Positions 31,413-41,522 are shown, counted from the first letter of the stretch. The stretch is 56,258 bases of DNA from Paludibacteraceae bacterium (GCA_017541805.1 JAFXYK010000015.1:1-56258), one strand, 5' to 3'. Numbers and translations are program-made. Notes: a model not told the origin generated them from the sequence alone.

Positions 31413-32141
31413 ATGATTCAAGGAACTCTCACTAATGAGGCAGTTGATGCTGTGTACTCGAATGAAGTAGGCAGCGCTGCCGCAGATTCGATCAACACGG
31501 TCGCAGAAGCGACTCAGCAGTCTATTAACTGGTTCGACATGGCGCAATACGGTGGCTGGATTATGGTCATTTTGGCGATTATGCTGGCCGGTGCATGTTA
31601 TATTTTCTTTGCCCGTATCGCAGTGCTCAAGCGTGCTACGCGAGAGGATAAGCAGTTCATGGCGCATATCCGCGATTTTATCCATGAGGGTAAGATTGAC
31701 TCGGCGCTGAACCTCTGTAAGAAGACGGACACGCCTTCGGCGCATATGATTCAGACGGGTATCACCCGTATCGGTCGTCCTATGCAGGATGTGCAGGTGG
31801 CGGTAGAGAACGTCGGCAATCTGGAGGTAGGTCGCCTGGAGAAAGGCCTTGTCATCATGGCCACCATCGCAGCCGGTGCTCCTATGCTCGGTTTCCTTGG
31901 TACGGTGCTGGGTATGGTGCAGACTTTCTATAACATGGCGGAGACTTCCGGCGGTGTGATCGAGATCTCGGCGCTCTCGCAGGGTATGTATCAGGCCATG
32001 GTGACCACTATCGGCGGTTTGATCGTCGGTATTCTGGCTATGTTCGCATACAACTATTTGGTAGCTCGCATCGACCGTGTCGTACGTCTGTTGGAGAGCC
32101 GCACGATGGAGTTTATGGACCTTCTTAACGAACCTGCATAA
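31413..32141 (+). CDS. exbB: ExbB/TolQ/MotA-type proton channel protein
   Basis: A 242-residue inner-membrane protein with three membrane segments: residues about 47-67, 145-165 (ATIAAGAPMLGFLGTVLGMV) and 190-212 (MVTTIGGLIVGILAMFAYN). The Gly-rich second and third segments line the proton path that powers TonB. With ExbD and TonB downstream it forms the energy unit for outer-membrane TonB-dependent import. Its stop overlaps the exbD start by 1 bp. Confidence 0.95.
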   Translation: MIQGTLTNEAVDAVYSNEVGSAAADSINTVAEATQQSINWFDMAQYGGWIMVILAIMLAGACYIFFARIAVLKRATREDKQFMAHIRDFIHEGKIDSALNLCKKTDTPSAHMIQTGITRIGRPMQDVQVAVENVGNLEVGRLEKGLVIMATIAAGAPMLGFLGTVLGMVQTFYNMAETSGGVIEISALSQGMYQAMVTTIGGLIVGILAMFAYNYLVARIDRVVRLLESRTMEFMDLLNEPA

Positions 32142-32554
32142 TGGCATTAAAAAGACGAAATAGGGTAGAAGCGACCTTCGCGATGAGCTCGATGACGGAC
32201 CTGGTGTTCCTGTTGCTCCTGTTCTTCGTGATGGCCTCTACGATGTCTTCGCCGAACGATATCAAGATCAACCTGCCTACCTCGCATTCCCAGCACGCTA
32301 CGCGTCCGTTAGTGGCGAAAGTGTTCATCGATGCGAACGGTGGTTATTCGGTGGCGAAAGGCAATGAGAAGCCCGTCCGGTTGGAGCAGCCGGAAGCTTT
32401 GGCTGCTTATCTGAGTGAAATCCAGGCGCAGGATGCAACCATGTCTGTGGCGCTGCATGCGGATGAGGCTGTGGATTTCAGCAAAGTGGTATATGTGCTC
32501 GATGTGGTGAATGAGCGTCATATGAAGTTGGTAATTGCTACGAAGAAACCGTGA
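32141..32554 (+). CDS. exbD: ExbD/TolR biopolymer transport protein
   Basis: A 137-residue protein: short basic cytoplasmic part, one membrane helix (20-36) carrying the proton-path Asp20 in SMTDLVFLLLLFF, and a periplasmic domain. It matches ExbD in length and motif. It overlaps tonB by 4 bp (GTGA). Confidence 0.95.
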   Translation: MALKRRNRVEATFAMSSMTDLVFLLLLFFVMASTMSSPNDIKINLPTSHSQHATRPLVAKVFIDANGGYSVAKGNEKPVRLEQPEALAAYLSEIQAQDATMSVALHADEAVDFSKVVYVLDVVNERHMKLVIATKKP

Positions 32555-33297
32555 CACCAAAGCAAGAACGACATATCATCGCATCGATCGGCACCGTCCT
32601 CTTCATGGGCTTGGTGATGCTGCTGCTATGGTTGCTGAAGATCACCGTGAATAAACCCATGGAGCAGGATTATATCGAGGTCACTCTGGCGGAAGATATC
32701 GAAGTGCCGGAGCCGGTGATCCCGAAGGTGAAACCCGATCCGGCTCCTTCGCAGGAGAAAGACCCTGGTGCAGCTTCGCCGGCGAAGTCAGAACCAACCA
32801 ATCAGCCTACGCAGCAGTCCACCGAACAGATCGTGTCGGAAGAAGAACTGCTTGCTATCCGGCAGCAACATATCAAAGACAGTATAGCCGAAGCGAACCG
32901 ACAAGCGAAAAAGAAAGCGGACGACCTGATTGGCGGCATCGCGTTTGGTCCTGTAGAGGAAGAAGGTGCTGCGGCTAACAAGACGCAGGATGGCGGTAAA
33001 GGAACGTCGTATAGAGGTTCAGGATCGGATGGTGAGAATAAATGGACACTGGACGGCCGTGGACTGGTAGGACGCCTGCCGAAACCGGCTAACTCCTTTA
33101 ATCAGGAAGGAACGGTAGTCGTAAAGATCAGTGTAGATAAGGACGGAAATGTAATTGACGCAGAAGTGAGTGGCGGAAACATCTCTGACAAGGCTACGAC
33201 GGATCTGGCCCTTGAGGCAGCCAAGAGGGCTAAGTTTACTTCGGCTACCAGTATTAAGCAGACAGGAACAATCACATATAAATTCAAGTTCAATTAG
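32551..33297 (+). CDS. tonB: TonB energy-transducing protein
   Basis: A 248-residue TonB. The start is GTG 32551, overlapping the exbD stop. One membrane helix (11-32), a Pro/Glu/Lys-rich spacer (52-100) and a C-terminal TonB domain (NSFNQEGTVVVKISVDKDGN ... ALEAAKRAKFTSA ... GTITYKFKFN). TonB spans the periplasm and opens outer-membrane transporters. The C-terminal half lacks the YP motif usual in E. coli, as is common in this phylum. Confidence 0.92.
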   Translation: MTPKQERHIIASIGTVLFMGLVMLLLWLLKITVNKPMEQDYIEVTLAEDIEVPEPVIPKVKPDPAPSQEKDPGAASPAKSEPTNQPTQQSTEQIVSEEELLAIRQQHIKDSIAEANRQAKKKADDLIGGIAFGPVEEEGAAANKTQDGGKGTSYRGSGSDGENKWTLDGRGLVGRLPKPANSFNQEGTVVVKISVDKDGNVIDAEVSGGNISDKATTDLALEAAKRAKFTSATSIKQTGTITYKFKFN

Positions 33298-33298
33298 T

Positions 33299-33826
33299 AT
33301 GAATTATTTGTTTTTAGACAACGGATTTGAAGAAATCGAGGCAATCACAACAATCGATTTGTTACGTCGTGCGAACATCGCATTAACGACCGTCTCTATC
33401 ACCGGTAACCCCATGGTGCTGGGCGCACATAACATCGCGGTAGAAGCAGACGGACTGATCGAACGTATTGATTTCTCTGATGCAGAGATGCTTATCCTGC
33501 CCGGAGGGCAGACTAAACTCGGCGAGTGTGCTGCTCTGCGAGACCTGCTTATCGAGCATAACAAAGCGGATAAACTCATTGCTGCTATTTGTGCTGCTCC
33601 TGCTGTGCTGGGGAAACTCGGCATTCTGAAAGGCAAACAGGCAACCTGCTATCCCGGTTTCCAGGACGCTCTGGGAGAGAGTTATGTAGGTGGTCTTGTG
33701 GTGGAATCGAAAAATATCATCACCGGCAAAGGTCCCGGTCTGAGCGCAGACTTTGCGTTCTGTATCATCGAGCGTCTCGTAGGTTCGGATGTAGCCGACG
33801 CGGTGTACGATGCGGCACAGTATTAA
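33299..33826 (+). CDS. DJ-1/PfpI family protein
   Basis: A 175-residue DJ-1 superfamily protein. The reactive Cys98 lies in the nucleophile elbow AAICAAPAVLG, and Glu14 in GFEEIEAI is in the place of DJ-1 Glu18, so the active site is complete. Such proteins act on glyoxals or as redox sensors; YajL-like chaperone roles are also known. I chose ATG 33299, 1 bp after the tonB stop; a longer frame reading back to 33170 lies over tonB. Confidence 0.93.
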   Translation: MNYLFLDNGFEEIEAITTIDLLRRANIALTTVSITGNPMVLGAHNIAVEADGLIERIDFSDAEMLILPGGQTKLGECAALRDLLIEHNKADKLIAAICAAPAVLGKLGILKGKQATCYPGFQDALGESYVGGLVVESKNIITGKGPGLSADFAFCIIERLVGSDVADAVYDAAQY

Positions 33827-33846
33827 TAGAAAGAAAAAGTAAAGAT

Positions 33847-34206
33847 ATGAAGAAGAATATTGCATTATTGGCACTGGTAAGTGTGCTCGTTTTGATGCCT
33901 TCGTGCACGAAGATCAAAGAGATGTTTGAGCCGAAGTATAACATCGATGCGATGGTGGAGGACTATCCGAAGTACCTGGAGGCAGGTGAGACGGAGAAAG
34001 TTCATAAACTGCTGGATAAGTTAGTTGAGTTGAATAAAGACGGTCTTATGACGGATGACCAATATTATGCTTTGGAACCGTATCTGACCGAAGAGGAATT
34101 GGTGCTTTTCGAAGAAGAGGAAAATTCTACCTCTCAGACGTTTGAGTATACTACGGACGATGAGGATGAAGTAGCAGAATCTGTCCTTGAGGAAGAGGTG
34201 TGGTAA
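33847..34206 (+). CDS. Small acidic lipoprotein
   Basis: A 119-residue lipoprotein with lipobox MPSC (Cys20), a helical middle (VEDYPKYLEAGETEKVHKLLD) and a very acidic tail (EEEENSTSQTFEYTTDDEDE). I do not recognise it. Small lipoproteins of this look occur next to TonB operons in Bacteroidales. It follows the DJ-1 gene by 20 bp and ends before a strong terminator. Confidence 0.82.
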   Translation: MKKNIALLALVSVLVLMPSCTKIKEMFEPKYNIDAMVEDYPKYLEAGETEKVHKLLDKLVELNKDGLMTDDQYYALEPYLTEEELVLFEEEENSTSQTFEYTTDDEDEVAESVLEEEVW

Positions 34207-34232
34207 TATACTTCGATAGAAAGAAAAAGAAA

Positions 34233-34255
34233 ACAGGCGGCGACGCCTGTTTTTT
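34233..34255 (+). terminator. Intrinsic terminator of the pdxJ operon
   Basis: ACAGGCG, tetraloop GCGA, CGCCTGT (34233-34250), then five T. The T-run overlaps the stop of the convergent queE gene. Confidence 0.93.
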
Positions 34256-34877
34256 ATCTCAACCCTGCAATCTTATGTAACTGCACGCTTAACCGCCAGA
34301 ATGGATGCGCTAAGATATAGCGCACGGTGTCATCCAGATTGTCATTACTGTCGATCTCAAAATCATCTATTCCACTCATCAACAGCCATTCGCCGTTATA
34401 GCGCAGCGGCTGTAACATCCAGTGTTCAGCCTCTATTTGGTCTCTCCACACCTCCGGATCGTATGTGCCGGTAAACACCACTTTCACTTCGTTGACGCGC
34501 TTGAGGGCCAGTTTGGTGCCCTCTTTGGGAGAACAAGTGATCCAGTCAATCCCTTCCGGCAAAGCTCTTGTGCCGTTTGTCTCAATGCAGATATAGAACC
34601 CTGCTGCGTGTAAGGTTTGGATCAGTTCTTCATCCACTTGCAGACTCGGTTCCCCGCCGGTCAGCACGCACATCTTACGTCGCGTATTCGGCGTGTCGTA
34701 TAAGGTCAACATCTCGCTTACAATCTGCTCGGCACTCATCAGGGTGAACTCGCTGAACTCCGTGTCGCACCAAGGACATTTCAAGTTACAACCGCTGAAA
34801 CGAACAAACACAGCAGGAATCCCGCTGTGTGCACCCTCGCCCTGCAAGGTAAAGAATATTTCGTTCACCTTATACAT
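34254..34877 (-). CDS. queE: 7-carboxy-7-deazaguanine synthase QueE
   Basis: A 207-residue radical SAM enzyme that turns 6-carboxy-5,6,7,8-tetrahydropterin into 7-carboxy-7-deazaguanine for queuosine. The cluster motif is CNLKCPWC (Cys30, 34, 37) and the SAM motif is TGGEPSLQ. The LQGEGAHSGIPAVFVRFSGC start is typical. It is the last gene of the que operon; 34 bp separate it from queD, filled with a repeat array. Confidence 0.96.
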   Translation of the reverse strand: MYKVNEIFFTLQGEGAHSGIPAVFVRFSGCNLKCPWCDTEFSEFTLMSAEQIVSEMLTLYDTPNTRRKMCVLTGGEPSLQVDEELIQTLHAAGFYICIETNGTRALPEGIDWITCSPKEGTKLALKRVNEVKVVFTGTYDPEVWRDQIEAEHWMLQPLRYNGEWLLMSGIDDFEIDSNDNLDDTVRYILAHPFWRLSVQLHKIAGLR

Positions 34878-34883
34878 TACTGG

Positions 34884-34915
34884 ATATCTAGAAATCTAGA
34901 ATTCTAGAGTCCTAG
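34884..34915. repeat. Octamer array, NNNNCTAG family (4 units)
   Basis: ATATCTAG, AAATCTAG, AATTCTAG, AGTCCTAG, 32 bp. CTAG is constant and the other half varies. CTAG is normally rare in bacteria. The queD stop codon (34912-34914) is in the fourth unit. Confidence 0.95.
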
Positions 34916-35244
34916 TCTCTCTCGTAGATAGCTATGTTCCCTTCGCTCTCCTGCACGCTGACTTTGTAGCAGTTTTCTACATGGTCGCAGATCCAGCGAG
35001 CGATATTCTCTGCCGAAGGATTGACGTCCAGTACCTCGTTGATATACTTATGATCGAAGGTGTCCTTCACCACTTTCTTGATGTGCGTGAAGTCCGTCAC
35101 CATGCCGTCTTTATTCAACTCCTTCGCCTTGCAATACACCACAATGATCCAGTTATGACCATGCAGATTTTCGCATTTACTCTCGTACGACAGCATCAGG
35201 TTGTGCGCCGCCGAGATCTCTATGGTTTTTTGTACGTAATACAT
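34912..35244 (-). CDS. queD: 6-carboxytetrahydropterin synthase QueD
   Basis: A 110-residue enzyme that converts dihydroneopterin triphosphate to 6-carboxytetrahydropterin. The zinc ligands His14, His28 and His30 and the catalytic Cys24 are in ISAAHNL and SKCENLHGHNW. It is the second step of the queuosine precursor path. The start is 1 bp after the queC stop. Confidence 0.97.
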   Translation of the reverse strand: MYYVQKTIEISAAHNLMLSYESKCENLHGHNWIIVVYCKAKELNKDGMVTDFTHIKKVVKDTFDHKYINEVLDVNPSAENIARWICDHVENCYKVSVQESEGNIAIYERD

Positions 35245-35245
35245 C

Positions 35246-35899
35246 TTAATTGTCGTAAATGGTTGTATCCTCTATACCTGCTTGCGCCAATGCCTCTTTG
35301 CGTTCGCGACATGTACCGCATACGCCGCAGTGGTGTTCGCCGCCTTTGTAGCAACTCCAGGTCTCCGAGTAATCCAGATTCAGTTCCTTACCTTTAGCGG
35401 CTATCTCCGCCTTCGTGAGGAAGGTATAGGGGGTGAGTAACTGCACTCCGTTCCAAGTACCGAAATGAATCGCACGGTTCATCGCGTCCACGAACTCCGG
35501 ACGGCAGTCCGGATAGATGGTGTGGTCCCCTGCATGATTGGCCAACATGACGTATTGGAACTTATTGTTCTCTGCGATGCCGGCTGCGATAGACAGCATG
35601 ATACCGTTGCGGAACGGTACTACGGTGGATTTCATGTTCTCATCGTCGTAATTGCCTTCGGGGATAGCGTCCGCGCCTTCGAGAAGGGACGATTTGAAGA
35701 ACTGCTTGATGAACGGAAGGCGAACGACCATGTGCGGAATACCTAAGCGCTCGCAGTGCATCTTAGCGAACTCCAACTCACGGTCATTATGATTGCTGCC
35801 GTAGTGAAAACTCACCGCCATGCCGATACGATGTTGGTATTCGTACAACATCGTCGTGGAGTCCAAGCCTCCGGAGAGAACGATTAATGAATCTTTCAT
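35246..35899 (-). CDS. queC: 7-cyano-7-deazaguanine synthase QueC
   Basis: A 217-residue ATP-dependent ligase that makes preQ0 from 7-carboxy-7-deazaguanine and ammonia. The PP-loop is SGGLDS (9-14) and the C-terminal zinc site is built from SCYKGG, HHCGVCGTC. It is third in the order of reactions but second in the operon, after queF. Confidence 0.97.
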   Translation of the reverse strand: MKDSLIVLSGGLDSTTMLYEYQHRIGMAVSFHYGSNHNDRELEFAKMHCERLGIPHMVVRLPFIKQFFKSSLLEGADAIPEGNYDDENMKSTVVPFRNGIMLSIAAGIAENNKFQYVMLANHAGDHTIYPDCRPEFVDAMNRAIHFGTWNGVQLLTPYTFLTKAEIAAKGKELNLDYSETWSCYKGGEHHCGVCGTCRERKEALAQAGIEDTTIYDN

Positions 35900-35903
35900 T
35901 AAT

Positions 35904-35924
35904 GCTTAGCGTTTAGTGTTTAGG
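35904..35924. repeat. Heptamer array, GTTTAGN family (3 units)
   Basis: GCTTAGC, GTTTAGT, GTTTAGG, 21 bp. It spans the queF stop codon and lies 4 bp from the queC start. It is related to the array at 9794-9828. Confidence 0.88.
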
Positions 35925-36382
35925 GAAAACTGTTCCATCAACCGTTGCTGCTTGAGCGCTTCGTGCTCCTTATCCGCATAGTTGGCGAAAGGATAGATAC
36001 TGATACCACCGCGGGGCATGAAGTAGCCTGTCACTTCCAGGTACTTCGGGTCCATCAGTTTGACCAGATCTTTCATGATGATGTTCACGCAGTCTTCGTG
36101 AAAATCACCATGGTTACGGAAGGAGAACAGGTAGAGTTTCAGACTCTTGCTCTCCACCATCCGTTCGCGAGGGATATAACTGATATACAGGTGGCCGAAA
36201 TCCGGCTGACCGGTCTTTGGGCACAAAGTAGTGAACTCCGGGCAGTTGAAAGTCACCAGGTATTCGTTCTCCGGATGTTTGTTCTCAAAGGTCTCCAGCA
36301 CCTCCGGGTTATACTGATCGCTATAGCGCGTGCCTTGGTTGCCCAGCAGCGTCACGCCTTCTAACTCTTTCTCCGTTCTCAT
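35906..36382 (-). CDS. queF: NADPH-dependent 7-cyano-7-deazaguanine reductase QueF
   Basis: A 158-residue short-type (YkvM-like) reductase that turns preQ0 into preQ1. Cys54 in [13 protein letters not shown] is the nucleophile that binds the nitrile. The QueF motif region ([16 protein letters not shown]) is present. With QueC, QueD and QueE it completes preQ1 synthesis; tgt and queA are not in the window. It overlaps the large surface protein by 4 bp. Confidence 0.97.
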   Translation of the reverse strand: MRTEKELEGVTLLGNQGTRYSDQYNPEVLETFENKHPENEYLVTFNCPEFTTLCPKTGQPDFGHLYISYIPRERMVESKSLKLYLFSFRNHGDFHEDCVNIIMKDLVKLMDPKYLEVTGYFMPRGGISIYPFANYADKEHEALKQQRLMEQFSLNTKR

Positions 36383-39300
36383 TGTCGTAAGATCTTTAAG
36401 CTCTGTCCGTTCTCCATCATGATGATATACATACCTTGCGGCAGTTCCATAGTATAGATATCCTCATTTGTCGTCGCTACCTTGCGGCCGTAGATATCAT
36501 ATACATTCACCCACATACCTGCTTCGTACGTCTGCTCAATACCCTGCGGGTCATACAACTCGATAGTTAAGTCGTACGCTTCACGGTTGATATAGTCGGT
36601 GACAACGAAGGTCGTCGGGATATAAATCGCATAGCGCAAGTCGATACTCGGCTCTACACTCGGTACGACATGGGTGTTCGGATCGGCCAGTTCAATAATA
36701 GGCTGTGCGGTCTCCAGATTATCATACTCCTCTTGCGGCATTCGTAAGAGGATGGTGTTGTTCTGCTGATTGATCTTCGCATTGAAACTATTAACCGTGA
36801 AGCGGTTGATCTGCAGCTCCGGCAGCGTGATGCCTGCGTCAGTCGGACTGGTCAGGTAGGCTACAATGCCGTCAATCAGGCTCTTACCCATGTTGGACAA
36901 TGTCACCGGGCCTGCGAGCGGTAAGCAGATATACTTATATCCACCGTGTAACTTAGCCGGAATCTCGTGCAGCGCCGTTTGTAATTCGCCGGCCTGATAA
37001 TAGTCTTCGATATTACGGGTGTATGCCGTTCCTAAGCAGTAGGAGTTGGGGTAGTCCACGTTGATCGGCATGATACCCTTTGTCTCGTAGTCCGATAAGA
37101 TCTGAATCGAATCGCCGTCTTTCAGATAGTTCATCTTCGCCGTGTAGATCGGGTGGTTCGCATGCTGTACATGCAGATAGGTACCTTTGATCTTCGTAGC
37201 CGTCGAGTCTATCGCACCGTTGTCGGGTTCACCCCACGCCAGACGGTCGCTGGAGTAAGCGAAGCCCTTGAGGTTCAATACCGGCAATTTCGCTCCACCG
37301 CGAATAACAGCCATCACCTCCATGTTGTTGGCATCTACATCTTCGGAGACAAGCACCCATTTATAGTTGGCATACTGGGCCTCCGGACGCAAACCGTCCT
37401 CTTTCGCTTTACGCGTGATGAGTTTCCATTTACCACCGTTGTCGAGGTATTTGTACACAGCGTCTTGCTCGTACGCCGAGTTGTTCTTATAGAGGTAAAG
37501 CACCGCATTATCGCCGTAGTCAAGTGTCTCCACGGTGATCGTACCTTTGATGATCGTGTCGGCTCCTGTTACGGACACTTCGAACGGGAATATACCTGTA
37601 GTCTGCGGTGTACCGCCAATGAAATACTTTCCGTTGTTGCCGCTGCCTGTGATGCCTGTCGGTGTGGCGCCGGTCCAATTCAGGTGAACGTCATTAGCCG
37701 AAAGCGCATAATAACGGAAGGTGATCTGATCCATCTCTTCACCCTGATAAACCTTCACTTTCAGGTCCGAAGTGGCTTGGATATCCGATGCTACTTTAAA
37801 CGAGCCGGCTACACTGTTGGTCATTTGACCGTTGTAGTAAGCGCGCACTTCGTAGTTGTACGTGCCTACCGGGCAGTTAGCGATGCCGCTGACGAGCAGG
37901 GTGTCTGTGATATCTCCGGGCACTTTCTGCAGGTCGATGTCGGTAGCTTGCTGACCGAGCCATACGAGTCTTGTCATCGCTCCGGGGATGTTATTGTATT
38001 TGGTCACATACGTGATCGGTCTGATGGCCGTCGTTTGTAAAACCACTTGTGTGCTGTCATTGCCCTTCAGATACCTGGTGCGCGGCTCTTGTGCTACGCG
38101 CAGTGAGAAACCACCCATATAACAGGTGTTAGAGCCGGAGCAAGTGGTGGAAATCTCAATGAGGTGCTCAGCGGTAGAGATGTCATAGCGACGCACTGTG
38201 TATGCGCTTGTGTTATACAACGAAGCGTCTGTGGGTTGCTCAACACCGTCCACTTTAACCACAAACACCTGATTGCCGTTCTTCGGATCCAGTTTCTTAT
38301 CCATGCCCCACAGTGAGAACTGGTCAAAGCCCTGTACGTGGAACTGGTACGTGTCCGTAGCACCCAGACGGTGCTCACGAATCATCTTGGTCTCAAAATC
38401 AAACTCATCTTGGTCTGCTGCATTCTTACATTCGGAGTGGCTGGTGATCGTTCCTTCGAACCATTTATCGCCTTCTCGTCCTTCGTTCTTGGTCTTGGAG
38501 CTTGAGTTACTGATACCGGTTGACTTACCTTCCGAAGCAAGTGTAGTGGAGAAAGTCGGGAAATCGCCGTCTGCCGTACGCTCGGTGTAGTACACCTCAT
38601 ATTCGCGGTTGTTAAACACCGTCAGCGGCGTATTATAGCCTCCTGCTAACTCTTTTGCTTCGTATATCTCCGGTACGTGGATGCTCAGACCGCTCGGCGG
38701 AACTTGTACGGTATAGTTGATAGTGTAGGTCAGCGTGGTGACGCCGTCTTCAGCTGTTACCACTACCTTTCCTGATCCGGGAACAGACTTTGCCTGCGTG
38801 ATATCCATAGTGGCTTTGCTGTCGTTGGGCGTAGCTGCTATCGTAGGAGGTGTCTTGATGCCGGCTGTCAGTTCGATGTTATACACGTACGTGGAAGTCG
38901 AGAAGTTCGGCACGCTGGTACCACCGTACGTCAAACTCTTCAGCGTTGCGTCGGTAGATACAGCCGGTGCTTCGGTAATAGTCACTGTATAACTTGTCAT
39001 ATCGGCGGTAGCAGACGTGAAGTCATAGGTGACAGGTCCGTTGCTGAAGTTCTGTGCGCCGACCGGCGTCCATGTTTTGATATTGTTACCCGTGAACGTC
39101 GGCTCGATAGCTATCAGGCTGGTGCCGTTCTTTACCTTACCGGTGATGGTCAGGTTCACTTGGTCTATCACCGCCGTACCTTGTATGTTAGCCCATGTCG
39201 CCGTCAGCACTTTCGGTGCTGCACTCGCTTTTGTGAACGTGACGGTATATTGCAACTTGGTTGTACCATCTTCTGCGGTCACGTCAATCTTTGCTGTGCC

Positions 39301-40065
39301 GGGGAGGGTGGGAGCTTGTGTAATAGATACAGTCGCTTTAGTATCATTTGGAGTGGCTTGCACCGAAGGAGCGCCACCTACATAGTTAGCCGGTAACTCA
39401 ACTTCATAATTTAATTTGTCTGCTGAGAAATTAGGTATAGGCGTAAGGTCTCCACCATACACAATGCTCTTTAAAGTAGCATCCGTAGAAGCCGGTGCCG
39501 GTCCTGCCGTCACTTCCACTTGCGCCATATGAAAAGTGGTGCCCTCTCCGTAGGTTTTATTCTTTTCAGATCCGGTACCGTTAAAATTCTTTACTTGACG
39601 GTAGATACGAATGACACGAGTGCCGGAGGGGATATTTACATCTACATAGTTGGCGTCACAAGCTCCGTCGTATGAACCGAAAGAAACTAATGCAGCAGAG
39701 GAAACATTGTCTACAGTAGGAGTTACATCTCCCCAGTAAAGGAAAGCCATATTCTTGGCGCTGGAGTTGTTGGTTGTGGCGCGAACGCGGAGGGCAGAAA
39801 TATCGGACGTAGCTTTAATTTCTACGTATTTCTCATCTACGTTGCTGGCTGTGTTACCACACTTGATGATGGACTCCTTGACACCTTTGCTGTTTTCTTT
39901 ACAAATTTGCTGAGTCTCGAGTGAACAGGAGTTCTGACTTACAGTGATACCGGATTTCGTCGTAGCGCTGTTGATCTCACTCGCCGTGAAAGTTTCTGCG
40001 AACATGGTTGCACTGCAAACAACCATTGTCATCAAGAATAAACTTTTCTTTAAAATGTTTCTCAT
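36379..40065 (-). CDS. Large surface protein with cadherin-like repeats and type IX sorting domain
   Basis: A 1228-residue secreted protein. Signal peptide 1-23. Residues about 30-188 look like a discoidin/carbohydrate-binding beta domain. Two cadherin-like beta-sandwich repeats lie at 194-278 and 371-453 (each starts DATLKS and contains ATPND and VTAEDG), with a related domain between. The middle (460-1100) is beta-rich without a family I can name. The C-terminal 75 residues ([34 protein letters not shown]) are a type IX secretion sorting domain, so it is exported by T9SS. No enzyme motif is seen. It is the first gene in an operon with queF, queC, queD and queE. Confidence 0.85.
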   Translation of the reverse strand: MRNILKKSLFLMTMVVCSATMFAETFTASEINSATTKSGITVSQNSCSLETQQICKENSKGVKESIIKCGNTASNVDEKYVEIKATSDISALRVRATTNNSSAKNMAFLYWGDVTPTVDNVSSAALVSFGSYDGACDANYVDVNIPSGTRVIRIYRQVKNFNGTGSEKNKTYGEGTTFHMAQVEVTAGPAPASTDATLKSIVYGGDLTPIPNFSADKLNYEVELPANYVGGAPSVQATPNDTKATVSITQAPTLPGTAKIDVTAEDGTTKLQYTVTFTKASAAPKVLTATWANIQGTAVIDQVNLTITGKVKNGTSLIAIEPTFTGNNIKTWTPVGAQNFSNGPVTYDFTSATADMTSYTVTITEAPAVSTDATLKSLTYGGTSVPNFSTSTYVYNIELTAGIKTPPTIAATPNDSKATMDITQAKSVPGSGKVVVTAEDGVTTLTYTINYTVQVPPSGLSIHVPEIYEAKELAGGYNTPLTVFNNREYEVYYTERTADGDFPTFSTTLASEGKSTGISNSSSKTKNEGREGDKWFEGTITSHSECKNAADQDEFDFETKMIREHRLGATDTYQFHVQGFDQFSLWGMDKKLDPKNGNQVFVVKVDGVEQPTDASLYNTSAYTVRRYDISTAEHLIEISTTCSGSNTCYMGGFSLRVAQEPRTRYLKGNDSTQVVLQTTAIRPITYVTKYNNIPGAMTRLVWLGQQATDIDLQKVPGDITDTLLVSGIANCPVGTYNYEVRAYYNGQMTNSVAGSFKVASDIQATSDLKVKVYQGEEMDQITFRYYALSANDVHLNWTGATPTGITGSGNNGKYFIGGTPQTTGIFPFEVSVTGADTIIKGTITVETLDYGDNAVLYLYKNNSAYEQDAVYKYLDNGGKWKLITRKAKEDGLRPEAQYANYKWVLVSEDVDANNMEVMAVIRGGAKLPVLNLKGFAYSSDRLAWGEPDNGAIDSTATKIKGTYLHVQHANHPIYTAKMNYLKDGDSIQILSDYETKGIMPINVDYPNSYCLGTAYTRNIEDYYQAGELQTALHEIPAKLHGGYKYICLPLAGPVTLSNMGKSLIDGIVAYLTSPTDAGITLPELQINRFTVNSFNAKINQQNNTILLRMPQEEYDNLETAQPIIELADPNTHVVPSVEPSIDLRYAIYIPTTFVVTDYINREAYDLTIELYDPQGIEQTYEAGMWVNVYDIYGRKVATTNEDIYTMELPQGMYIIMMENGQSLKILRQ

Positions 40066-40126
40066 ATATTATGTTATTTTTGTCTCGTATCTATAGGTCC
40101 ACAATAGGGGATATTAATTCACGCTG

Positions 40127-40160
40127 CAAAATTACTGCTTTTTTTGCACATAAATGTGCA
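40127..40160 (-). promoter_or_regulatory. Possible promoter for the surface protein and que operon
   Basis: Minus-strand TAATTTTG (40134-40127) is a good downstream element. The upstream element is weak (TGCAC near 40160). It lies 61 bp before the ATG at 40065. Confidence 0.55.
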
Positions 40161-40227
40161 TATATTAAAAAAAAATGTGTAAAAATTGACACTTTCTGCA
40201 AAAAAATCTCGCGCGCGAACATTTTTA

Positions 40228-40259
40228 TTTGCGTATGTGCGAGAATTATTGTAACTTTG
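40228..40259 (+). promoter_or_regulatory. Bacteroidota promoter for the DUF3078-zapA-rny operon
   Basis: TTTG (40228-40231), 20 bp, TAACTTTG (40252-40259). The ATG at 40309 is 49 bp downstream. Confidence 0.83.
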
Positions 40260-40308
40260 CGGAGTTTTTTGAAAAACCACAGTAACAAACAATTTTATTT
40301 TGAATACT

Positions 40309-41487
40309 ATGAGTAAAAAGATTTTATCAGTAGCGCTTGTCCTTTTGGCATCGCTTACAATGGCCGCTCAGACGGTCGATAAAGCTAAAGTGACCTCAAA
40401 TGCCGACGCGGCTGCAAAAGCGGGAGAAGGACTTAAGGGTCTCGAGGATGGTGAGAAAGCTTGGAAATTTGATGGTACTATCGGATTGAATGCCGCCGCT
40501 ACGGGCTTGGTGAACTGGGCTGCCGGTGGTAAGAACAACGTGAACGGCATCGCCTATGCGAAACTGCACTTGTTGTATCACAAGAACGCGATTGCGTGGG
40601 AAACCAATTTTGATACCGATTTCGGGTTGACATGGATTGATCAGAAGGAAGATGCTTTCCAAAAGTCCAGCGATAATATCAAATTGGCTACGAAGTTCGG
40701 ATGGGAGTTTAAGGAAACCTGGTATTTGACCGTGCTCGGTTCGTTCCAGAGCCAATATGCGCTGGGACGCAATTATAAGGATGGCTATAACCCCATTATT
40801 TCCAAGTGGCTTGCTCCTTCCTATACGGATGTCTCAGTCGGTATTGATTGGAAAAAGAGCTATAAGGGTGCGGACTTCTCCATTTATTTGTCTCCTATTG
40901 CCGGTCGTATCACGACTGCTTACATAGGCGACGGCTGGAATACCCGGTATAACAAGGAGTATCAGGATGCTTTCGTTAACGGCGAGATACCTGTAGAGGA
41001 CTATAACCCGAACTATGATCTGCGTCAGGATTTACAAAGCACAATTGGTACCTACCGCTATGATGACAATGGAGAAAAAGTTTGGCGTAATGCCCGTGCA
41101 GAGTTCGGTTTGAGCTTCAAGGGAGCTATCGCTTATACGTACAATGATTTCAAGATCAGTACCACGCTGGCGCTCTTTACCCCGTACGCAGGCAAGGGCT
41201 TCGATTTGAAAGAAGCATATGACGGGAAACACGGCGAAGGTGCGTGGGATGCGCTTCCTGAGGCGGATCGTTACTTCAAATACTCCAATAAGAATCGTCA
41301 GTTCGGACTCTTTGATGTAGATTGGGATGTAGCCCTGAGTTATCAGTTCCTCAAATGTCTGCAGGTAACTCTTCAGACAAGTTTGAAATACTATCCCGGT
41401 ACGCTTATTGCGAACAGAGACGGTGTTGAGGCAGAGCGCGTGCAGTTCAAGGGCGTCATCGGTCTTGGCGTAGGATACTCATTTTAA
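40309..41487 (+). CDS. DUF3078 outer-membrane barrel protein
   Basis: A 392-residue exported protein with signal peptide (KKILSVALVLLASLTMAAQ) and a DUF3078 barrel: GLNAAATGLVNWAAGGKNNV, HLLYHKNAIAWETNFDTDFG, and the terminal GLGVGYSF. Function unknown. I use ATG 40309; the frame also has a TTG at 40300, less likely. It is a second member of the family beside the gene at 24625-25803. It is the first gene of the operon that goes on to zapA and rny. Confidence 0.9.
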   Translation: MSKKILSVALVLLASLTMAAQTVDKAKVTSNADAAAKAGEGLKGLEDGEKAWKFDGTIGLNAAATGLVNWAAGGKNNVNGIAYAKLHLLYHKNAIAWETNFDTDFGLTWIDQKEDAFQKSSDNIKLATKFGWEFKETWYLTVLGSFQSQYALGRNYKDGYNPIISKWLAPSYTDVSVGIDWKKSYKGADFSIYLSPIAGRITTAYIGDGWNTRYNKEYQDAFVNGEIPVEDYNPNYDLRQDLQSTIGTYRYDDNGEKVWRNARAEFGLSFKGAIAYTYNDFKISTTLALFTPYAGKGFDLKEAYDGKHGEGAWDALPEADRYFKYSNKNRQFGLFDVDWDVALSYQFLKCLQVTLQTSLKYYPGTLIANRDGVEAERVQFKGVIGLGVGYSF

Positions 41488-41522
41488 ATGATGGGTTAAC
41501 CGCTTCGCTAAATGATGAGTTG

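Noticed and set aside
37153..38040. Open frame of 295 codons antisense to the large surface protein
   Set aside because: Shadow of a real gene; composition is Val/Arg/His-rich without domain features.
40300..40308. TTG start for the DUF3078 gene at 40309
   Set aside because: ATG 40309 begins a good signal peptide; three extra residues add nothing.
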